Part shown: positions 46,791 through 64,000 of the stretch, piece by piece
Numbering within the stretch: position 1 is the first letter of the stretch
Layout: each line of letters opens with the position of its first letter
Assembly (NCBI RefSeq): GCF_019175285.1
Contig: NC_056527.1
Location: forward strand, 118,714,133-118,778,132
Source: Sceloporus undulatus
Lineage: Eukaryota > Chordata > Lepidosauria > Squamata > Phrynosomatidae
Direction of reading: 5' to 3'
DNA length: 64,000 bases
The notes under the pieces: generated by a model
What the model was told of the DNA's origin: nothing
Databases searched by the model: none
What the model saw: only the letters and a program-made list of their open reading frames with translations
Position numbers and translations under genes: made by a program

Positions 46791-47422
46791 TCACAGCTTG
46801 CCCGGTGTGTTCTCTATGAGCTTGAGCTTTATAAAATGTTGTTGGATTGTAGCTCCCAGCAGCTCTTAGCCAACACAGTGCATGGTGAGGAATGCTAGGT
46901 TCTCACAACTGAATTATAAAACTGTGGAGGATGAAGGGATTCAGAGCGTTGCCCCAAAAGAGGTTGCTAAGCTCTTGGCATGTGCGTGAAGGACACATGT
47001 CCCTCAGTGTGAACTGTGGCAGCCCTTTTGGGGACCCCTTTCCTTCCCCTGGGCCTCCCTCCTCTAGTCCTGTTCCTGGAGGTCCTTGGCCCCATATTCC
47101 CTTCCCTTGTCCCTCCTTTCCCTCTCACCCGGTTTCTTTTCTTCCTCTCTTCAGGGGTCCTGGCTGGCCCTGACAATCGGGTTCAGCTGCTGGGTGCCGG
47201 ACGACGGCATGGCCGTGGCAACCGGATCGTGGGACAGCTTCTTTGAAAGGTGGAATTGACGTGCCCATTGGCTCCTTGCCTCTGTGGGGCGGGGGGGAGG
47301 GGGAAAGAGGGCGAGTGGTGCGCCCCAGAAGGTCCCCTCTCGTGCCCCCAAAGTCCAGTCTCTGTCCCTCCCTCTCGCCAGGCTTCAGGGGCTGTGGCTT
47401 GAATCTCTCTGCCCCCTCGGTC

Positions 47423-47447
47423 NNNNNNNNNNNNNNNNNNNNNNNNN
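47423..47447. other. Assembly gap (25 N) at the fold-back centre
   Basis: To its left, + strand GNB2 sequence ends at 'gccccctcggtc'. To its right, segment A's end (47,448-47,497) leads into the minus-strand GNB2. The gap is thus the hinge of the inverted repeat. Confidence 0.98.
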
Positions 47448-47656
47448 AAAAGAAAGAGAATCTGGGTGCGTGGAAGGGCAGCCAACTGACCGACTGAGGG
47501 GGGCAGAGAGATTCAAGGCCACAGCCCCCTGAAGCCTGGCGGAGGGAGAGGACAGAGACTGGACTTTGGGGGCACGAGAGGGGACCCTTCTGGGGCACCC
47601 CACTCTCCTCTTCCCCCTCCCCCCCGGCCCACCAGGCAAGGAGCCACTGGGGCACG

Positions 47657-54175
<6,519 letters not shown>

Positions 54176-54200
54176 NNNNNNNNNNNNNNNNNNNNNNNNN
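54176..54200. other. Assembly gap (25 N)
   Basis: Orientation of GNB2 flips across it: minus-strand intron 3 on the left, + strand intron 8 on the right. It marks a break, not a measured distance. Confidence 0.98.
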
Positions 54201-54311
54201 TTGTGTTCTGGAAGCTGAGCGAACAGACCGTGGCCACAGTGGGGCTTTGGGCCCCTTCCCTTCCGCTCTGCCCCTCCCTGAGGTTGTTTCCTCTGCCCAC
54301 TTTACCGCCAG

Positions 54312-55198
<887 letters not shown>

Positions 55199-58100
55199 CG
55201 TGCCCCAGTGCTCCTTGCCTGGGGCCGGGGGGGGGAAGGAGCAGAGTGGGGGCCCCAAGAGCGGTCCCCTCTCGTGCCCCCAAAGTCCAGTCTCTGTCCC
55301 CTCCCTCCGCCACAGGCTTCAGGGGGCTGTGCCTTGAATCTCTCTGCCCCCCTCGGTCGGTCAGTTGGCTGCCCTTCCAGCCACCCAGATTCTCTTTCTT
55401 TTTCTGCTCTGACTTCACATCGTTCTGGCCAAGCTTTTTTGGGGGGTGGGGGTAATCAGGAGGCAGCCAGGTTTTAGCCTTAATTGGGCATTTGGGGAGG
55501 GGGCCAGTACAATGGGACCACTGCACTCTCCCTTCTCTCAGATGGAAGGATTTGGGGATGCTATACATCTCAGTTCAGATGGGGGAAAGGGGAGCTTCCC
55601 TCATTCTTGGGCTTGAGAGGGTAAGGGTTGGTAAGTCCCCCGCTCCTTCCCTCTTCCTTTTCTTTTCCCCTTAGAAAGTGAATGGAGGGGTCAAAAGGAA
55701 GTGAGGAGGAGGGGGGGGGCCCACGGGTACCTTGCCAACTGAGCCCCCTCCCCACCCGTGTGCCCCATGGAGCACTCCAGGTAAACTGTTCTGACAGGTA
55801 AACACACCTGTGTCCCCTCCCCAGTTTCCCATCCCCCTCTGCCCCCCAGTGGTGCTCGGAGGAACTGCGGCAGCGGTGGGGCAGCCTTTGAACCCGGTGG
55901 CCTTGTTTCCTCTTTAAACCACTTTTGTAAAGGCAGGGGAAGGGGTCAGCTTTGGGGCCCCTTCCCCTCCTGCTGCCCCGGCAGGGCTGTGTGTAACCTG
56001 TAAACAACCGAACCAACAACCCGAGCGTGTTGAGTTTTTCTTGCTTACTCTTGGGATGATGAGGGGTGGGATGGCGGGCTGACCTCTCACAATGGCCCTT
56101 TGGCCTCTCTGGCTTTTGGACTGGCTTCTTGGATTCCAAGGATAGAAGCTGAAGTTAGAATGAGCCTTGAGATCATCCAGCCACCCACCCCAACTGGTAC
56201 AAGGCCAGTTTCACAGAGGGCACCCCATTTTGGGGAGCGGAAAATAACTCTTCCAGGCCCTTGCTGAGACAGCTGTAAGCAATACCTCCTTTTCATAAGA
56301 ACCCAACACTCTCACTGGAACTCCTCCTCATGTTCCCCCCAAATAGGCTTGAGTGCATTTTCCAGCCATGCCTTGTGGGACTCAGGGGAAATGTCTGTTC
56401 ACCTTCTCCAAGGCAGCGTCCCAGATACTCCCAGGCAGCAGCCCTTGTGTCTCCCCAGTTGCCTCTCTTGCCAGCCTGAGCGTAACCACACACTTGTAGG
56501 TTCTTGGCCCTTGCCTACCAGGTTGTCCTCTCGAATGGAGTCCCTAAAACGGATACACATGTCCTAGAAATGCCACATGCCCAATTCAGAGGGCTTGGAT
56601 TGCATCCCACAAGAACCTGGCCATGGATGTGCTGGTCAGCAGATGCCAGGTTTTTGCTGGCTTTCTTAGCGCCTGGCTCTTATATCAGTCTATTCCACAT
56701 GGGACCTTCCCCTCGTTTGATACCCTGCATGTGATTTTGTCCCAGGTGAATCACAGCAGTTTTAGACCATAAATCTTCCTGCTATACCAGGTTGAAGCTT
56801 GGCCCTGCTCCCCCCCCCCCAAACCGAAGAAAACTTGTATGGGAATATGGCTGGACTTGCAAGGAAGGCAGAGTTTGCCTACGTTCCCTGTGCAGCTGAG
56901 AAGCCCCTCTATAAAAAGAGGGAACAGGTTGGGTGGAAGATCCATTTCACCAAGTATGGAGAACCAAAAACGGGAATGAATCAAGGCCTAGCTGGAAGAA
57001 GCATGGACTTGCTGGCAGAGGACTTTAGGCTTCCCCCGAAACTGGCCAGTGAGCCTTTCCCTTTGTAATTTATCAGAAGCTTAACTTCGTTTGAGAAACA
57101 ACCCCACATTTCACCTTTCCAAAGGGTTCAGCCAGGATTTACCGCCTGTGAGGATCTCCCTCAGAGGAGAATGAACCATATTTGGGGCCAAAAGGGTAAA
57201 AATACCCCCCCCCCCAAAAAATACTACAAGAGTAGGAAAATGCCAGCACGCAGTTTTTTGGGGACAGAGTCTACAGTTGGCCCTCCACCATTGCAACTTT
57301 ACTTTACGGTGAGTATTTGCAGTTTGATTAGTATGTCCTCTCTAGGAATCTCCAGGTCCTCCAGCATGTCTCTGCACCAGATGTTGACCACAGAGTTGCG
57401 CTGGAAAACCTGCAAGTTCCTAGAGAGAACACTTCTCTCGGCATTTTTAAGTCCTCCAACCTGATCCATGATCAACTTCTGGCAGAGATCTGCTATAGAA
57501 CCTGAGATTCTCAAAGATGTGTCCTCTTAGGTAAAAAATAGGGCTTTTGTATTCTGGGTTTCCACATCGCGGGGGTCTTTCTCTTCTGGTCCCAGTAAAG
57601 GTGGAGGACCACTTTATGGCCCATCTTCCCTGCAAAAGAACACAAAAGTCATGGCACAATGCAGAGCTGGGTGAAATTCACCGGGGGGGGGGGGATTCAA
57701 GTGCCATTAAGCAGCATTTGGGCTTACTTTGGCACTACATCATGCATAATGGCTGCTCCGGAGTCAACCTTGGAGGATGTAGAAGTCGGTGCGAAAAACG
57801 GGAATTGGCTTGCATATGCTTCACCATCCTTGGTAAAGTTCCCTTCAAGCTGGGTTGCAAGGAAGATAGTAGTAGACAGCAGTGCTGCTCCAGAGCAAGA
57901 GGCACAGCAGCTGCTGACCCTTTCAACTTAGAGGCAATGTTTCCCATGGTGTCCCTTTGCCTCGCAGCCATAATGAGTACTTGCACCATTCTTCTCAACA
58001 CTTGGTTTTGAAACTAAAAACTGCACTTTTCAAGGCCTCTTATGGCTGTTTGCACAGAGAATTTTGTTCTTATACCAAAATGAACCTTATTCAGCTCCAG

Positions 58101-58338
58101 TGAGATCTCACTATTCATCTTCTAGGATTTGGTGGAACCCATTTCCCACCTGCCATTTAAATGCTTTTTATATTCTCTGTCCCTGTGCCCCACAAGTAAG
58201 AAGCCCCTTGCAGGAAGGGTGGCACCTCCTGGCCCTTGGCCACCAAATGGAGGAGGAGGGAAGGGCAGCCAAGAAGGCCCCAGAAGTGAAAAAATCCAGT
58301 CTGGCCCACAGCAAGCGTCACAACCATCTAAGTGTCTC

Positions 58339-58344
58339 TTTATT
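58339..58344 (-). terminator. GIGYF1: Poly(A) signal, inverted GIGYF1 copy
   Basis: TTTATT on the + strand (AATAAA on the minus strand), with the same surroundings as 39,893-39,898. Confidence 0.55.
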
Positions 58345-61300
58345 TCCTTGCAAACTTGTAGGGTGAAAGACAGGCAGGCTTATTTACAGAAGATGTACCT
58401 AAGAGGCAGCTTGGGAGGAAGAAGGAGCTATAGCTAGGAGCGGAGAGAAGGGGTTGGCATCTTAACACGCGCGGCAGCAAACAGGAGACCCCCCAACTGA
58501 GAAAAGCCCAGGTTCCTAGCTACACTGGAGGGGAAGGCACAGCAAAGCAAAGGGGCCGGTGGGGCTTATGTACATGGCGGGGGCTTCCTCCACCTTTAAG
58601 GCGCAGGACACGACTCTGAAGGGTCCCGGCCCCCCTCCTGGGGACAGAGCTAGCACAGGTCCAGTTTCTTTGGAGGAGGGCAGGGAAAAGTTTCCTCCTT
58701 TTGTAGTGCTGCGGCCTCTGACGTGGCCTGCGAGAGACCCAGCGCCCGGAGTCCGGCGGGCAACTTGTCCCCCATAACACACACAGAGACACGCACCATT
58801 GTCTAGGTGAGTCCTTGGAGGGCAGCAGGGCTGTTGCAAGAAAACATTCAGCAAAGCAGAAGGATTTGAGCTGGGGATGAGCGGAGACGCACTCCCTCTC
58901 CTCCACAAACACATATCCGCCAGCCCCGTCTCGGTTTCTGCCCATTTGCACCAGGAACAAAAGAAGTTAATAAATCAAAATCACACAAAAAAAAAACAAA
59001 CAGGTGAATAGTCCTGTAAACATGTTTGCACTCTCAGTAGGAGCTTGGGAGGCCAAGTCTGCAGGGTCTCGGCGCGTCGTCACAGTTTCGTGTTATATTG
59101 AGGGATGGACCGTCTTGCCTCCGGGTCGGAGGGCAGCAGCGAGCAGCGAGTAGATGGGCTTCTGGCCTGCGGCGGCCAAGGAGGGGCGAAAAGGCTTCCT
59201 TTGGAGGGTCCCAGTGGGGTCCCCCGCAGCAAGCACAGCAGCGTCCGAGGGAGAGAGGGATGGATGATAGGAAGGAAGGGGCAGGTCCCGGTCTGTCAGC
59301 GCCACTCAGTCCAGCAGAAGCAGAACTTGGGCCCGTCTCTGCGTTGTTCCCCTCCACTGTGGCTCAGGTGCGCTGGAAGGGTCCAGGGGTCTGGCGATAT
59401 CAAAAAAGCTGCGCGGACACAACATCTTGCTCCCTGGCTGCCATCTTGTTCCTCTCCTCCAGCTGAGCCAACAGAATTACGGCTACTTTCAAAGCATTTG
59501 CACCTGACAAGCCCCTACATCAAAAAGCATCTCTCATTCTTGAAGCAAAACCCCCACCCACCCAAAGAAAGAAGCGTATGACCATCACCAAACTCCTTCG
59601 GAAACCTCGCCCTGCGCAGAGAAGCAAGTTGTGGTAGGGTTTAAGGCAGCCTTCGCCAACGAGGGCTGTCTGGATGGGTCAAGGGACCCGGTTGGGGGAG
59701 GCTGATTTAAGGCATCAGAACAAATACAACCAAAGCCCCCCAACAGAGAAGAGTAGTCACTAGTTTTGGGAACAGGGAAAGAAGGGGGAAACCCAACTCA
59801 GCAACACAATTCTCCCATCCCTCCAGAGAGCCAAAGCACATTGACCTCATCCACACAACACAACCAACAGACCAGAAATCCCACTAAAGTGATTTTAAAA
59901 AACCCTCCCTCCTCCCCTCCCCACCACCCGCATTAAAACACACACAATTGCTGCATAGCATTTTGCTTCGTCGCTGAATTTGTAGCTGATTCTAACTTAT
60001 TCTCTTGGCATGCAACACTGGCTCTGGCTCTTCTTTCCTGGTGTCCCAAAACACACACCATTTTAAAAAATGATAATACAAACCAACACCTGAAAAACCA
60101 ACACACAACTCCCCCCCCCACTTACCCCTCCCTCCCCATGGCATCCAAGAAGTTTAGCTGACACATTTTAAAAATAAAAGCAAAACACAAAATACATTCA
60201 TGGTCACATTCCAGACGGTTACCAAAAAAGAACGAAAAAGTCAATAAAAATCTTTACAAAAAAGAGAATAAGTGGCCCCCCTGCCCCCCCCCCCCCAAAA
60301 GCACACACTCACAAATTGTCTTATGAAAGAGAAACTGGCATAAAATTACATCAAGGAAGCTGCACCAACTTGGGGAGAAAATGCGTCCGATGGGGCACCT
60401 TCACCCAAGCCCCCCAAACAAGCCTGCATTTTGCTCTTCACATTTGGAGGGTTCCTTCTCTTCAAACACATACAGAAACAAACACAATAGACACAGATCT
60501 GAGGTTGAGGGGACTCAAGGCTGCCCCCCAAGGAAGCAGCACCCAACTCCCGCCGGGCCTTTCCCCTCCCAGCCGCACAAAAGCGCAACCCCTTCCAGCT
60601 TCTTTGTGTGCTACAGTTTCTCCTTGCCTATGATTCTGCTCCTTATTGCTAAGTGATAGGTATTAAAAAACAAAGTCATAATACTGCGGTGGAGATGGGG
60701 GGAGAGAAGCCTTAACGCCTGTTGCCCCCCCCCTCCGACAATGGATTGTTTTTTCCTTAGAAAAGTGGTAAGGCAACACTTCATACGCACAAACACACAC
60801 ACAAATGATTTCCCAACTTTTGTCTTGAAAACAAATGTTATTTACAGAAGAGGAGAAGGAGAAAGGGACGGGAGACATTCTCTCCTGTTTTTGCACATGC
60901 AAGCAAGAAGAGGAGAAAAGGCAGCCAGGAGTCGAGTGAGATTCCCCCCCCCCCCGTGGTGTCTTCCCCCCTCCCCAACACAAACACACTCACACCCCGA
61001 CCAGCCCACAGGATTTCAGGCAAAGGGCTGAGGAGTCCTGTGCTATAAGCCAGCTCTTAATGTAAACTTCGCTCGTACCTTGATTTTCAGAAGGAAAAGA
61101 AGTCTTAGGATTACTTGAATTCCCATCCTGCTGGAAAGGTTTTGGTGCAAAAGAAAGGGAAAATAAAAAGGTAATGTGGCTGGAAGATTTGGGGTGGGGC
61201 ACATTCCCCATCTCCACCGCGGCAGACTCTGCAAAGCAAAGCATGCGACTCAAGAGGAGGATCCAACAGGTCAAAATATAAAAATCAAAAGACAGCCCTT

Positions 61301-64000
61301 GTTTGGAAAAGGCAGGCGAGGAAGAAGCTCTTACGCACATACATTCTTGAGGCGACGTCCAAAGGAGGAGGAGAACCGGACTGGTCCAAGAGACGATTCC
61401 AAGATGGCATTGTGGTTGTCCCTCAGGAGCCAAGAGTCACAGGAGGCAACAATGGGGGCAAGGTGAGGCCAAGCCAAGCCAGCCTCCCTTTTGGTGCCAG
61501 CGCTGGGGCAGGGAAATGTCCAGAGCCACTGATAACGGAGCCCAGAGTCATTGCCAGTGGGCAGCTGTGTCCAAAAGGTCTCTTCTGTGGCTCAATACTG
61601 ACCAAAAAGGGAGGCGAGGCAAAGAGGGGCAGAGATGCCCACAGTGAGTTCATGTCCCAGAAAGCGGCAGCCCTCCAGCCCCAGCGAGGCGAGAAAACGG
61701 GGGGCGCAGGAAGCATCCTTGGTCCCCTCCTCCTCCTGCCTTGTAACACAGGAACCATTAAAACATCACAGTATTAATGACAAGGACTATTGAAATTATG
61801 ACACACACGCAGCCAGTCTCACACACACAGCCCCACATTCCTTCTTCAGCCGGAGTTGTGGTCTCAGCACAGCTTGGTACCATATGAGAAACCCCCCACC
61901 TCCCCCAAAAAGAAGGTCCTTTACCATTTTGGTCATGAAGGGGAAAATGGTTCTTGTGGGTGGTGGTACACACTCAAAGCCTGCACTGATTGTGTTCTTT
62001 TCACCCCAAGAGGGGGAGAAGAAAACCACACACATACAAAGAGGAGAGAGGGGAACAAAAACATGGCACCCGTAGAAGGAGGATTCCGTCTCCACTTGTG
62101 CAACCCATTGTGGGCACAAAAACAGCCAGTCCCAACGGAGCAAATAGGGGAAGGGTGCGGGTTTTCCAGACTCACACCCCAACTTTCAACTTCCAAGAGG
62201 AAGGAATTTTTTTGGGGGGGGGGACATGGGAGAGGAGGGGCAAAAAGTGATGCTTGTGGCCAGTCCCCACCACCTCTCTTCCTCTGAATGCACTTTGCAG
62301 AGTTTGGAGCGATGTGCATTGGCAGAGAGTGAGAGAGAAAGTGTGCCAATTGTTTGCATACAGAGACACACGCACCCACACACCCGTTCGCCCCTCTGCC
62401 TCTCCAGGACCACGGAGTAAGTACCCTATGTGCGCCACCAGCCCCTGCGGGACCCAGGATACGATTGTAAACAAAAGAAAAGAAACAATGCTCCTTCTCA
62501 GCTAATCCCTCCCACCCCAATCTATTCAAGCAAAATTATGTTGGGATAGATATAGAGAGATATAACACAGATACTGTGTGTAGGTATGTGTGTGTATACA
62601 CAAACACACACACACAGAGTGCTACGCAGCCACAAAAAACACGTACAGAAATGTTTGCCCCTAAACAGAGGTATTGGGAGGGTTTTTTTAACTCTTTTAG
62701 CACCACCGGAGCTCTACCAGACCAGAGACGAACAGCTTCCTTTAGGGGGGAAACTCAGCCCCGCACAAAACCACAACTGTCATCCCCAATCTCTTGCTCA
62801 CACTCCATGGACAAAGGGAACTTGTGGTGGTCTGTCGGGTGACAAATACTGTCAACAGGCAGCTTTTTCGGGTCGGGGAGAGATAACGGTGGCTCCGGAG
62901 CAAAAGCGGTCACCCGAGTCGGATACATTCATTTCTGTTTCCAGCGCATGCAGAAGAGCCCCGAGGCGGATGCCCGCATGGGAATGCGAGTCTTTCTCTG
63001 CACCCTTCGCCAAAAGAAAAACTTCCATTATGATTTGACTCCCATCTGTATACAGGTATGCAAAACCAAAATGAAAATGGAGGAGGATGGTGCAGAGGTG
63101 CCCAAGGGGTGCAAGGGAGCCGGAGAAAAGATGAGTCCTCAAAAATTAAAGACTCACGACATTCAGCGCTTTTCTTCTCGTATTTCTTTTTTAAAAGTGC
63201 ATCTCACACCCACAGAAGAGTCGCTGAAGGAAAAAAACCATTTTGCTGAGGAGCTGCAGCATTATATATATATATAGGTTGTCCATTGGGAGGTTTGGGG
63301 AGCAATCCAGAAGGAAGAAGAATGGAGGAGCCACAGGATGGATTCCCAGAAGAAGCATCTGGAGCCAACCGCAGGGAAATGGGTCTGGGATTCACCTTTT
63401 TTGTGGGGAAGGAAGAGCAAAGCAGCTTCTGGGACCAACCCACTTTATCATTAGTGTGTGAAATTCATCTTTCTTTCTTTTTTGTTGCAAAATTTTCTTC
63501 TTTTTTCTTAATAAAACCCCATGTCGAAGAGAATTGTACGTCCAGAAGAAGGGAAAATGGGGAGGGAGAGAAGGAGGGCAGGCCTTTTTGTGCAATTCTT
63601 TTTTCAAAACAAAAACAAAAAAACTGACGACAATAAACCATCCAACAAAAGTCTTATATAAAATGGCCTCTTTGTAAGAGAAAATATACTGTGCGGAATA
63701 AGAGTCTCAACAGTATTTACACGTTCATCTAGATGTATCCAAAAAAGGAGGAAAATAAAATAAAATTAAAAAACAACAACACAGTTCTTTTTTTTTTCTA
63801 AGTGCATTTCTTCAAGTTTTTTGTCCTATAAATCATTTTATATCAAGCTTCTGTGAAAATGCCATTCACATTTTTTAAACTTATATCCTCATGTGAAAAA
63901 TAAGTGTTTTCTTTTTTAAAGATAAACTTTTTGTAGGTTTTTTTTAAACTTCTTTTTTTTAAAAAAAATGTCTTCCAGAAGAAACTCCAAAAAAAGTATT
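58339..64000 (-). other. GIGYF1: GIGYF1 3' UTR, inverted copy
   Basis: This is the reverse of 34,134-39,898 with the same three UGUAAAUA sites and poly(A) signal. It is cut by the window end. Confidence 0.6.

Larger units (their letters stand above)
43072..47259 (+). pseudogene. GNB2: Partial + strand GNB2 copy, exons 6-10, probable assembly or haplotype duplicate
   Basis: Exons: 43,072-43,230; 43,847-43,911; 44,703-44,909; 45,995-46,209; 47,155-47,259. Lengths of the four internal exons are 159, 65, 207 and 215 bp, against 163, 67, 202 and 217 in the clean minus-strand copy, so all are out of frame. Exons 1-5 are absent. The copy starts inside intron 5, fused directly to the GIGYF1-side segment A. 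Intron 9 is 945 bp because of a CR1 insertion, and intron 8 is 1,085 bp instead of 1,860. Calling it a true pseudogene or an assembly product needs read data. Confidence 0.85.
55363..64000 (-). repeat. Right arm of the large inverted repeat (reverse of segment A)
   Basis: It starts at 'tcggtcagttggctgccctt', the reverse of the left arm's end. It proceeds through the intergenic tract, the GIGYF1 poly(A) signal (58,339) and the 3' UTR to the position equal to 34,134. The TA microsatellite is about 20 bp at 63,262-63,280 and about 40 bp in the left arm. GIGYF1 coding exons on the minus strand are expected just beyond 64,000. Confidence 0.93.

Overview
This window is vertebrate nuclear DNA, most likely from a squamate reptile (lizard type). 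It carries introns, CR1 and L2 LINEs, hAT and fold-back DNA elements, a tRNA-derived SINE, and several SINEs whose 3' end is BovB-like (the Sauria SINE pattern). Two host genes are recognisable. GIGYF1, a GYF-domain partner of the 4EHP translational repressor, is on the + strand at about 15.7-33.8 kb and has a long 3' UTR to about 39.9 kb. GNB2, the G-protein beta-2 subunit, appears three times. No rRNA, CRISPR array, bacterial gene or LTR element was seen.

Layout. 0-5.1 kb is repeat-rich DNA without a gene: CR1 with a nested SINE, a hAT element with a perfect 8-bp target duplication, and a palindromic MITE. 5.2-6.1 kb is a G-rich tandem tract around an N gap. 6.1-6.85 kb is a CpG-rich promoter-like tract with a perfect NRF1 palindrome. 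7-15.6 kb is again repeat territory (CR1, L2, SINEs, fold-backs, microsatellites). 15.7-33.76 kb holds about 24 GIGYF1 coding exons. 33.8-39.9 kb is its putative 3' UTR with three UGUAAAUA sites and one AATAAA.

From 34.1 kb to the end, the window folds back on itself. Segment A (34.13-42.95 kb, GIGYF1 3' UTR plus the intergenic tract) returns in reverse at 55.36-64.0 kb. Between the arms lie a + strand partial GNB2 (43.07-47.26 kb), a 25-N gap, a clean - strand GNB2 with exons 4-10 (47.66-53.68 kb), another 25-N gap, and a + strand piece with only GNB2 exons 9-10 (54.31-55.20 kb). Removing about 42.95-47.50 kb would leave GIGYF1(+) tail to tail with GNB2(-), the order known in human 7q22. The extra copies are therefore most simply explained as gap-filling or haplotype duplication. 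However, the + strand GNB2 copy has a CR1 insertion that both other copies lack, and it has lost about 0.78 kb of intron 8, so it is not a plain fold-back of the same molecule.

Most exons outside 47.5-54.2 kb carry one-base homopolymer length changes that break frame while splice sites and protein identity persist. This looks like uncorrected long-read sequence, not gene decay. Functionally, GIGYF1 (translational repression with 4EHP) and GNB2 (heterotrimeric G-protein signalling) are conserved neighbours with no known shared pathway. I see no convincing new biological system. The strongest anomaly is the structurally mixed inverted duplication.
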